Below, piece after piece: positions 32,578 to 38,674 of a stretch of DNA of 38,674 nucleotides. The stretch spans positions 1 to 38,674 of the forward strand of contig CAJTVY010000034.1 of assembly GCA_910579925.1 (NCBI GenBank). The letters run 5' to 3'. How positions within the stretch are numbered: the first letter of the stretch is position 1; the number at the start of each line of letters is the position of its first letter. The translations under genes and the position numbers were made by a program. Origin of the DNA: an uncultured Dorea sp. (GTDB lineage: Bacteria > Bacillota > Clostridia > Lachnospirales > Lachnospiraceae). The notes under the pieces were generated by a model, which was given only the letters and a program-made list of their open reading frames with translations, was not told the origin of the DNA and made no database searches.

Positions 32578-33771
32578 ATGGGATTAAAGGCGGAAGATGT
32601 GTTCAGACCAGGGGCATTTCCTGAATATACTTATATATCACGTAAATCTGCGGTTTCAGATCTGCCATATGAATTTCGTTTAATGCAGGCAATAAAGGTG
32701 TCCGGTTTTTTGACTTCTTTGGTAGGCCCTTCTAAGATGGGAAAAACGATTCTGTGTGAAAAGGTTATAGGATTTGATAAGATTGTGGAAGTCTCAGGAG
32801 CAGATTTTAGTTTAGAGATAGATTTTTGGAAAGTGGTTGCCGCAAAAGTTGGTCTGGCTTATCAGGAAGAGTTTTCTTCAGAAAAAATGATTGCTGATAC
32901 CAGAGATAAATATTCGAAAAAAGAAACCTATTCTTTGACAAAAGATAAAATTATAGAATACTACAAAAACGAAAATCTGGTTTTGGTTATTGATGATTTC
33001 CATTACGCACCGGAAGAGAAACGGATGCAGATTGCACGGCAGCTTAAAGATGCAATCCGAAGAGGATTTAAGGCAATTGTTGTTTCTCTGCCTCACAGGG
33101 CGGATGAAGCAATCCGCAGGAACGCAGACCTTTCAGGACGATTAAGCATGATCAATATGGAATCATGGGAAGTAAATGATCTAAAAGAAATTGCAAAAAT
33201 AGGATTTAAAAAATTGGGTGTACAGATTGAAGAAGATGTTGCAACACAGATTGCGATAGAAAGTTTATCTTCTCCGCAGTTGATGCAGTACATCTGCTTA
33301 AATATCTGTACGATTTTGGAAATGTCAGGTAGAGACGACTGGTGTGTAAAACCGGAAATTTTGAATATAGCATATCGATATACAACTGCAAATTTTGAAT
33401 ATGGCGATGTGGTTTCCCTAATGCAAAAGGGGCCAAACATGAGAGGAAAAAGCAGAAACAGATTTCGGGCAGATAATGGTAAGGATTATGATCTTTATGA
33501 ATTGATTGTAAAATCCATTGCAGAAAACCCACCTATCATGAAATTGGAATTTGAGGATATTAAAGAGCGTATTTATTGTTTGATTGCAGATGATTGTAAA
33601 AAACCTACTCCGCAAGCTATAAAAGAAAGTTTGGTAAAGCTACAGGAATTATTGGATGGCCGGGAGGATATATTCAAAGTTCTTGATTGGAAGGAAGGAG
33701 TATTGTATATTTTAGATCCTTTATTTTTGTTCTATTTACGCTGGGGAGGGGGAGGAAATAAAGATGTTTAG
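32578..33771 (+). CDS. P-loop ATPase of a two-gene defence-type cassette
   Basis: 397 residues. Walker A is GPSKMGKT (50-57) and Walker B is NLVLVIDDFHYAP (D139, D140). A sensor-type segment AIVVSLPHRADEAIRRNADLSGRL and a helical lid (VNDLKEIAKIGFKKLG) follow, then a winged-helix-like C-terminal part (KLEFEDIKERIYCLIADDC). The order fits ORC/CDC6- or STAND-related AAA ATPases that sense or remodel partners. No named family is recognised with confidence. The stop codon overlaps the nuclease start by 8 bases (ATGTTTAG), so the two products should be made together, as for a sensor-effector pair. Low-GC codon use suggests acquisition. Confidence 0.75.
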   Translation: MGLKAEDVFRPGAFPEYTYISRKSAVSDLPYEFRLMQAIKVSGFLTSLVGPSKMGKTILCEKVIGFDKIVEVSGADFSLEIDFWKVVAAKVGLAYQEEFSSEKMIADTRDKYSKKETYSLTKDKIIEYYKNENLVLVIDDFHYAPEEKRMQIARQLKDAIRRGFKAIVVSLPHRADEAIRRNADLSGRLSMINMESWEVNDLKEIAKIGFKKLGVQIEEDVATQIAIESLSSPQLMQYICLNICTILEMSGRDDWCVKPEILNIAYRYTTANFEYGDVVSLMQKGPNMRGKSRNRFRADNGKDYDLYELIVKSIAENPPIMKLEFEDIKERIYCLIADDCKKPTPQAIKESLVKLQELLDGREDIFKVLDWKEGVLYILDPLFLFYLRWGGGGNKDV

Positions 33772-34495
33772 TAATTCCGGTAGTATGCAACAAGCCATGG
33801 AAAGATTAGTGTGTGCAAAGGACAGTCCGTCATTTCAAGTCGCAACAAGTGCTTTAAGAGAGCAGATGAAAAAAATAGGAATGGATTCGCAATATTTAAT
33901 TGATTTGGAAAGAAGAGCTTACTATCTCCCAAATGAATATTCTGATAGAGATACAAAAGAAAAGATGCTTGAAGCCAAAAACAGAGTAATAGAGTACATG
34001 AATGAGATTATGAATGTAAATGAAAACGGCAGACTGCTTTTGGATATACTGGAAAATTTTTATCTTTTTTTGGAAAATCTTTTCGAAAGGAGACTTCATA
34101 AAAGAGGAGGGATTCAAAAAGAGCAGTTAGAAGATTTAAGGATAAAAAATGAGTACGATGTCCAACATTTGTTGTATGCATATCTTAAACCACTCTATCC
34201 AATGGCAAGAGCAGAGGTAAGTGAGGATACGGGATATGGTACAGTCAGGACAGATATTTTGTTGGATTCCAATAATACTATTGAAGTAAAGTGTACGAGA
34301 AAAGGAATGGTATTGAAAAAGCTGGTGGAGGAAATAGAAGCGGATATGGTACATTATAGCGCAAAAAATATTTATTTTTTCATATATGATAAAGAAAAAT
34401 TGATTGATAACCCTTGTAATTTTAAGACCACTTATGAAGAAAAGATGAAGGAAAAACATATTTATATTATTATTCACCAGCCTAAGATATTATAA
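33764..34495 (+). CDS. DpnII/MboI-type PD-(D/E)XK nuclease, probable effector
   Basis: 243 residues with GGGGAGGAAATAAAG before the ATG. The N-terminal 120 residues are helical (KEKMLEAKNRVIEYMNEIMN) and resemble a recruitment domain. The C-terminal domain matches the DpnII/MboI restriction-endonuclease fold of PF18742 type: NEYDVQHLLYAYLKPLYP, VRTDILLDSNNTIEVKCTRKG with catalytic D164, E174 and K176, and KNIYFFIYDKEKLIDNP. No methyltransferase gene lies nearby, so this is not a classical restriction-modification system. Paired with the overlapping ATPase gene it is more likely a triggered DNA-cutting effector. All three catalytic residues are present. Confidence 0.82.
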   Translation: MFSNSGSMQQAMERLVCAKDSPSFQVATSALREQMKKIGMDSQYLIDLERRAYYLPNEYSDRDTKEKMLEAKNRVIEYMNEIMNVNENGRLLLDILENFYLFLENLFERRLHKRGGIQKEQLEDLRIKNEYDVQHLLYAYLKPLYPMARAEVSEDTGYGTVRTDILLDSNNTIEVKCTRKGMVLKKLVEEIEADMVHYSAKNIYFFIYDKEKLIDNPCNFKTTYEEKMKEKHIYIIIHQPKIL

Positions 34496-34570
34496 ATTTT
34501 GTTACTTAGTATCTACAAAAGACGAAGCGCTTTTACGTGAAGAGGCGGAATGCTGTTATGATAAAGAATA
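34496..34570 (+). other. junction sequence before the third spmA tail, fragment of an unidentified gene
   Basis: From about 34512 the frame that later becomes spmA is open and reads STKDEALLREEAECCYDKEY, joined directly to QYGSVNPAG of spmA. The first part does not match spmA (which has VNVIAYRS there). It looks like a short remnant of another gene fused at the recombination point. I do not recognise it. Confidence 0.4.
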
Positions 34571-34688
34571 CCAGTATGGCAGCGTGAACCCGGCTGGAAT
34601 TGTAGGGGCTGGGATTGCGGCCACAGCGGTAAGTACGTTGGTAGCAATAGTGTATTGCAAGATAATGGATGTGAAACGGAGAGCGTAG
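34571..34688 (+). pseudogene. spmA 3' fragment, copy 3 of three
   Basis: Reads QYGSVNPAGIVGAGIAA, TAVSTLVAIVYCKIMDV and ends KRRA with TAG. It is the last 38 codons of an spmA allele that differs from copies 1 and 2, again mostly at synonymous sites, and has its own C-terminal residues. It is followed by a proper terminator and then chromosomal genes, so it is the best candidate for the original resident 3' end, displaced about 7.5 kb from the 5' part by inserted cassettes. Confidence 0.85.
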
Positions 34689-34697
34689 TGCTCTCCG
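34677..34697. terminator. terminator between the spmA tail and the ABC importer operon
   Basis: CGGAGAGC-GTAGT-GCTCTCCG, a perfect 8 bp stem that contains the stop codon of spmA copy 3. T-runs on both sides are short (CTTCTG; TTTCAC). It can serve both converging transcripts. Confidence 0.6.
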
Positions 34698-34717
34698 CTT
34701 CTGACAGAACCCTCCTT

Positions 34718-35557
34718 CTACCCTTTCACCGCCCCGCCCATCATCCCGGAAATCAGAAACCGCCGGAACACGAACGCCGCAACTGCCGGCGGAACGACCG
34801 CAATCATCCCCGCTGCCGCCGTAAGTCCATACTGTACCGAGTCCTTCGTCATAAATTCCGACACCACAATCGCAACCGGCTTCGTCTCTAACGAAGAGGC
34901 AAGAATCAGAGGAATCTGAAACTGACTCCAGGTATTCAGAAACATAATCAACGCGGCCGACAGAATAATCGGATAAGAAGCCGGCAGAATAATCCTCAAG
35001 AAAGAAGACATCCTTCCGCAGCCGTCAATCATGGCGGACTCCTCCAACTCCTTCGGAATCGTCGCAAAATAATTTGACATCAGCCAAGTCACCAAAGGCA
35101 GATAGGAACTTACATACACCATAGAAAGCCAGAATACATCATCCAGCCATTTTCTGTCAACAAATAACCGGAATAGCGGAATAATCGTCGCCATAACCGG
35201 TATAACCATCGTAATCAACAATAAATTCCTGATCACTTTTCTTCCCCTGAATTCCATACGGCTTAAGGCATAGGCGCTCATCAGCGAGACCGGAAGTCCG
35301 ATCACAAGGGTTGCTCCCACGGCTTTTAACGCATTCTTAATTCCGGTAATCAGAACAGAACCCTTCTGAGCGCCCGCTGTCAGTAATTCTCTGTAATTTT
35401 CATAAGTCACCTCATCCGGCAGCAGTTTCGTGTTCTTTTCCATCATTGCATATTCCGGCGTAACAGACAGTACAAAAGTCCAGATAAATGGTCCTAATGT
35501 CAGAATCAGAAATATCGCCAGAGCCAGAACATAAGCGATTCTCTTTCCTGCCTTCAT
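34718..35557 (-). CDS. carbohydrate ABC transporter permease (MalG type)
   Basis: 279 residues, six membrane helices, with the permease EAA loop ELEESAMIDGCGRMSSFLRIILP that contacts the ATPase, and the MalG-like ending FLISGMMGGAVKG. Its ATG overlaps the stop of the upstream permease by one base (TGATG). It forms the translocation pore with that permease. No ATPase gene is in the operon, as is common for CUT1 importers in Firmicutes, which share a general ATPase such as MsmK. Confidence 0.94.
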   Translation of the reverse strand: MKAGKRIAYVLALAIFLILTLGPFIWTFVLSVTPEYAMMEKNTKLLPDEVTYENYRELLTAGAQKGSVLITGIKNALKAVGATLVIGLPVSLMSAYALSRMEFRGRKVIRNLLLITMVIPVMATIIPLFRLFVDRKWLDDVFWLSMVYVSSYLPLVTWLMSNYFATIPKELEESAMIDGCGRMSSFLRIILPASYPIILSAALIMFLNTWSQFQIPLILASSLETKPVAIVVSEFMTKDSVQYGLTAAAGMIAVVPPAVAAFVFRRFLISGMMGGAVKG

Positions 35558-36423
35558 CAGTATTTCACCTCCCTGTTCAGATTTCTAAGGTAGAGTACAC
35601 CCAGAATACCAGCAAAAAACATCACCAGATAAGTAATAGCGCTCCCCTTCCCAAAATCCAGGAAAGAAAACGTTGTCAGATAGCTCTCCACCAGCAGATT
35701 CTTCCCCAGATCACTATATCCCGACAGTGCAATAATCTCATCGAATACGTTGATTGCCGTAACAGAGGTTGAAGTAATCCCGATTCCCAGAAAGGGAAGC
35801 ATAAGCGGCAGCGTAATTCTTTGAAAAATCGTTCTTTTATTTCCCCCGTCAATCCTTGCAGCCTCATAGAGTCCATCCGGGATCGCCTGTCTGCCTGCCA
35901 GGCATACCAACGCCATAAACGGAATACTCCTCCAGGTCACCACCAGGGATACCACCACAAGCAGAGACCATCTGGAACTCAGCCATTCAACAGGCTGATC
36001 AGCCAGACCCAGACCAATACATAACTTATTCATAAACCCATATCCCGATGAGAACACGAATTTCCACAGGATTCCGTTTACATAAGGCGGAAGAGCCCAT
36101 GGCAGAATCGCGACTGCCAGAAGGATTCCCGACCATTTCACATCAATATTCAGAAAGACCGATACCAGGAACCCCAGCACGGTTGTCAGAACCACCACCA
36201 CAGCCAGAATAAACAACGTATTACAGAAACTGTACCAGAAAGAATCTGACTTCAGAATCGTTACATAATTACGCAGTCCGACAACAGGAATATCATCAGG
36301 AGCAGTCAGCTTCCATTTCTTCAGACTGTATGAAAAGGTCGCTATAACCGGATAAAATACCAATACACCCATGATCAGAATCATGGGTGTCAGCAAAAGA
36401 TACGGCATTATCTTCTTTTTCAT
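35557..36423 (-). CDS. carbohydrate ABC transporter permease (MalF type)
   Basis: 288 residues from the ATG one base after the stop of the binding-protein gene (TAG-T-ATG); a start 15 codons upstream inside that gene is possible but gives a tail rich in Arg. Six helices and the EAA loop LYEAARIDGGNKRTIFQRITLP are clear. It starts MKKKIMPYLLLTPMILIMGV, typical of MalF-type CUT1 permeases. It is encoded between the solute-binding protein and the second permease. Confidence 0.93.
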   Translation of the reverse strand: MKKKIMPYLLLTPMILIMGVLVFYPVIATFSYSLKKWKLTAPDDIPVVGLRNYVTILKSDSFWYSFCNTLFILAVVVVLTTVLGFLVSVFLNIDVKWSGILLAVAILPWALPPYVNGILWKFVFSSGYGFMNKLCIGLGLADQPVEWLSSRWSLLVVVSLVVTWRSIPFMALVCLAGRQAIPDGLYEAARIDGGNKRTIFQRITLPLMLPFLGIGITSTSVTAINVFDEIIALSGYSDLGKNLLVESYLTTFSFLDFGKGSAITYLVMFFAGILGVLYLRNLNREVKY

Positions 36424-36424
36424 A

Positions 36425-37702
36425 CTATTCTGCCGCAAGCCCGGCAACCTTCGCCTCCATCTCTTCATATGCTTCGTCTGCCGTCATCTCACCTAACGCC
36501 ATTTTATTGACAGCATTGTAGATCGAATTACTCATCTCAGAATAGTAAGCCGGGATTCCGTCCGGGAATGGAGAAGCTATCAGTTCCGCCGCTTCCATCA
36601 TGGCGCCTGCATTCTGGATCTTTCCATCGCCAATCAGCTTTTTCAATACAGAATTCCGGGTAGGAATCGCGGTGTTCGTCTCATTCAGCTTCTCCTGCAT
36701 ATCAGCAGAGGTATACCATTCAATAAATTTCTTTGCCTCATCTTTATTCTCAGAGAACTTTGTAACGCCAAGCGCTTCCGGCAGCGCCATGGTGACAGTC
36801 GCTTTTGCGTCTTTACCGGGTACAAGGATCGGTGTAATCTCACCGATTACACTGCATTCATCCTTATTCGTACTTTTAGATACAAAAGAGGTCGGGCCAG
36901 TCAGAAAGTTTGCAGATCCAGATAGAATACGCTTGTAAACATCCATACCGGAAGACGTCTTGTCCGCAGGATCTACCAGTTCATCTTTTATCAGATTCTC
37001 TTCATATTTTAACGCTGCCAGCACAGAATCCTTATTCAGCGTTCCGTCATCGTTAAATACAATTCCATTCATGGTATAGGCAAGCCACATCAGATACGTG
37101 GACGTCTTCTCTTCCGCATTTAAAGGTAATGCAAAAGGATACTCACAGACACCCTTTTCCTTCAGTGTCTTACAGTTCTGATATACCTCGTCCCAGGTCT
37201 GGGGCTCTTTGCTGATACCAGCGTCTTCATACTGCTTTGTGTTGTAATAGGATAGACGGTAATCATTGGCATATGGGATTGCAAGAACATTTCCGTCTTT
37301 GGTAAATGTCTCTAATGTCGGCATATCTGCCTTTACTTCATCAGATACTTCCAAAGGTTCCAGCCAGTCAGCCGCATAGAATTCTCCAACCCAGGACCAG
37401 TCCACTTCCACAACGTCAGCCACAGCCTGTCCGCCCGCTGCCGCTGTTACTAACTTATCACGAATATCATCCCATCCCACTTCATTTACAACAACTTCAA
37501 TTCCCGTTTCATCGGTAAAAGCTTTAAGCTGATCTTCTGTAGGAATGGCCCAGTCAGGAGCCATAAACGTAATACCGGCCGTATTTTCCTCACCTGTCGT
37601 ATCGCCTGTCCTATTACCGGACTCCTCTTTTCCACTACATCCGACTGCCAGGGCAGCAGTCATAGATATTATAAGTATTATACCGATTACATTTCTTTTC
37701 AT
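36425..37702 (-). CDS. extracellular solute-binding lipoprotein, sugar ABC importer
   Basis: 425 residues from the ATG after GAAGGAGGAAAGTA; an upstream in-frame ATG eight codons away has no spacing for a ribosome binding site. The lipoprotein signal is visible: MKRN, a hydrophobic core and the lipobox LAVGC followed by SGKEESG. The mature part is a family-1 solute-binding protein (TFMAPDW, FTDETGIEVVVNEVGWDDIRDKL, LAIPYANDYRLSYYNTKQYEDAGI). The substrate is likely an oligosaccharide, not identifiable from sequence. First gene of the importer operon. Confidence 0.94.
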   Translation of the reverse strand: MKRNVIGIILIISMTAALAVGCSGKEESGNRTGDTTGEENTAGITFMAPDWAIPTEDQLKAFTDETGIEVVVNEVGWDDIRDKLVTAAAGGQAVADVVEVDWSWVGEFYAADWLEPLEVSDEVKADMPTLETFTKDGNVLAIPYANDYRLSYYNTKQYEDAGISKEPQTWDEVYQNCKTLKEKGVCEYPFALPLNAEEKTSTYLMWLAYTMNGIVFNDDGTLNKDSVLAALKYEENLIKDELVDPADKTSSGMDVYKRILSGSANFLTGPTSFVSKSTNKDECSVIGEITPILVPGKDAKATVTMALPEALGVTKFSENKDEAKKFIEWYTSADMQEKLNETNTAIPTRNSVLKKLIGDGKIQNAGAMMEAAELIASPFPDGIPAYYSEMSNSIYNAVNKMALGEMTADEAYEEMEAKVAGLAAE

Positions 37703-37911
37703 TACTTTCCTCCTTCGCAATGACATGATGTTGATCTTTTGACTCTGGTATCATATATATAAGTTTTCCCTAAAAAATCTTATTTTAAATCACAATATAA
37801 AAAATTTGATTATTATGCTTGCAATTTTTCCCGACTGGGTATAATATAAATACATCATAACATAGTTTTTAAAACTACATGTTGTGTTTTATCAAACCAG
37901 GAGGTGATAAT
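37703..37911. other. divergent intergenic region
   Basis: AT-rich, about 210 bases, between the binding-protein gene and the hemolysin III gene. It holds the rightward promoter at 37819-37845. The leftward promoter of the importer must also be here, probably using a TATATA/TATGAT-like -10 near 37745-37760, but its -35 is unclear. Confidence 0.4.
37819..37845 (+). promoter_or_regulatory. promoter of the hemolysin III gene
   Basis: TTGCAA (37819-37824), 15 bases, perfect TATAAT (37840-37845), about 65 bases upstream of the start codon. The spacer is short, so the call is moderate. Confidence 0.5.
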
Positions 37912-38574
37912 ATGTCACATACACTCGAAGAACACATCAAAGATCCGGGAAGTGCAATCACTCATTTTATCGGAATGTTAATGGCAATATTTGCAGCCGT
38001 ACCTTTACTGATCAAGGCAGCCCATGAACCCGGCAGGATTTATATAATCTCCATTGCCGTCTACGCCGCAAGCCTCATTCTGCTATACGCTGCAAGCACC
38101 ACCTACCATACCTTCAACCGCTCCGAGAGAATCAATACGCTTCTTAAAAAAGTAGACCATATGATGATCAGCATACTGATCGCCGGAAGCTACACTCCCA
38201 TCTGTCTGCTTGTACTCGGCGGCAGGACAGGGATCATCCTTCTTAGCATCGTATGGGGAATCGCCCTTATCGGCATCCTGATTAAAGCATTCTGGGTATA
38301 CTGCCCAAGATGGATATCCTCTGTCCTCTACATCGGAATGGGATGGACCTGTGTACTTGCTTTTACTCAGATACTGAACTCCATGACCGCCGCTGCATTC
38401 GGATGGCTGCTGGCAGGCGGTATCATCTACACGGCAGGCGGAGTCATCTATGCTTTAAAACTGCCTCTGTTCAACAGCAGGCACAGATACTTCGGAAGTC
38501 ATGAGATCTTCCACCTGTTCGTAATGGGCGGAAGCGCCTGCCACTTTATCGTGATGTATGCGTTCGTACTCTGA
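37912..38574 (+). CDS. hemolysin III family membrane protein (PAQR-like)
   Basis: 220 residues from the ATG after CCAGGAGGTGATAAT. Seven hydrophobic helices. Family metal-binding positions are visible: the H in YHTFNRSERIN, D in LLKKVDHMMISILIAGSY, and the two His of SHEIFHLFVMGGSACH near the C-terminus. Proteins of this family (YqfA/HlyIII, PAQR superfamily) are intrinsic membrane proteins; the hemolysin name reflects one early report and the physiological role is unclear. Single gene, followed by a weak inverted repeat (TTGAGTC...GACTCTCAA). Confidence 0.92.
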   Translation: MSHTLEEHIKDPGSAITHFIGMLMAIFAAVPLLIKAAHEPGRIYIISIAVYAASLILLYAASTTYHTFNRSERINTLLKKVDHMMISILIAGSYTPICLLVLGGRTGIILLSIVWGIALIGILIKAFWVYCPRWISSVLYIGMGWTCVLAFTQILNSMTAAAFGWLLAGGIIYTAGGVIYALKLPLFNSRHRYFGSHEIFHLFVMGGSACHFIVMYAFVL

Positions 38575-38624
38575 ACCATGATACTTTGAGTCTGCCGACT
38601 CTCAATCCCAATTTATCTGCATAA

Positions 38625-38674
38625 AAAAGTGTCTTCGACACTTCAACTCCCCTAGCCCCTCATTCATGAGGGGA
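38625..38674 (+). repeat. structured intergenic repeat, partial copy cut by the window edge
   Basis: AAGTGTC-TTC-GACACTT, then CAACTCCCCTAG and CCCCTCA-TTCA-TGAGGGG. It matches the first half of the element at 21451-21587 in order and sequence, except that the first stem differs on both arms with pairing kept (GGGC/GCCC there, TC/GA here). The remainder lies beyond the window. Confidence 0.65.

Noticed and set aside
32578..34495. Type II restriction-modification system
   Set aside because: The nuclease fold fits, but there is no methyltransferase gene and an ATPase is coupled instead.
26419..34717. tRNA gene or tyrosine/serine integrase as the integration module of the island
   Set aside because: No tRNA-like cloverleaf and no integrase or recombinase gene was found; the only recombination enzyme is the IS1182-type transposase.
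1..38674. CRISPR array or cas genes
   Set aside because: No regularly spaced direct repeats and no Cas-like protein are visible anywhere in the window.

Overview
This window is chromosomal DNA of a spore-forming, low-to-mid GC Gram-positive anaerobe, most likely a Lachnospiraceae-type Clostridium relative. The evidence is the conserved sporulation/division cluster (HU, rqcP, yabP, yabQ, divIC, spoIIE, tilS, hpt, ftsH in the Bacillus/Clostridium order), a CotS-like coat protein, spmA, a split transketolase, and strong AGGAGG ribosome binding sites throughout.

Layout. At 1-73 a strong leftward promoter looks like an rRNA operon promoter whose genes lie off the left edge. From 194 to 3538 an envelope operon (LysM protein, DUF5711-like protein, CvpA-like protein) reads leftward. 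From 3875 to 7709 come a LacI regulator, a transaldolase-like aldolase and the two transketolase halves (pentose phosphate metabolism). From 7824 to 11590 lie recR, ybaB, dnaX and a phosphofructokinase. map (11831-12640, +) converges on a GH13 amylase-type enzyme. From 14777 to 21953 is the ftsH-to-HU cluster, then a phosphohexomutase, a CotS-like protein and the CCA-adding enzyme (to 26319).

The accessory region is 26539-34700. An intact spmA gene (+) is followed by two further, diverged copies of its own 3' end (30101-30394 and 34571-34688), all in the same orientation. Between tail 1 and tail 2 lies an AT-rich three-gene operon: an ImmA/IrrE-type metallopeptidase, a class III nucleotide cyclase fused to a Nudix-like domain, and a three-helix membrane protein of the Pycsar effector type. 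This is a probable Pycsar anti-phage system with an unusual cyclase. Between tail 2 and tail 3 lie an IS1182-type transposase and a second AT-rich operon: an ATPase overlapping a DpnII/MboI-type PD-(D/E)XK nuclease, also a likely defence pair. The repeated, mostly synonymously diverged spmA tails suggest that cargo cassettes arrived with their own replacement 3' end of spmA, making this gene end a defence-island hotspot. No integrase is visible.

Right of the island is a leftward CUT1-type sugar ABC importer without an ATPase gene (binding protein, two permeases), then a hemolysin III family membrane protein (+). The right edge cuts a structured repeat that also occurs at 21451-21587; its first hairpin covaries between the two copies.

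Limits: domain calls rest on motifs read by eye, without alignments or database searches. IS boundaries, promoter calls and the roles of the defence candidates are inferences.
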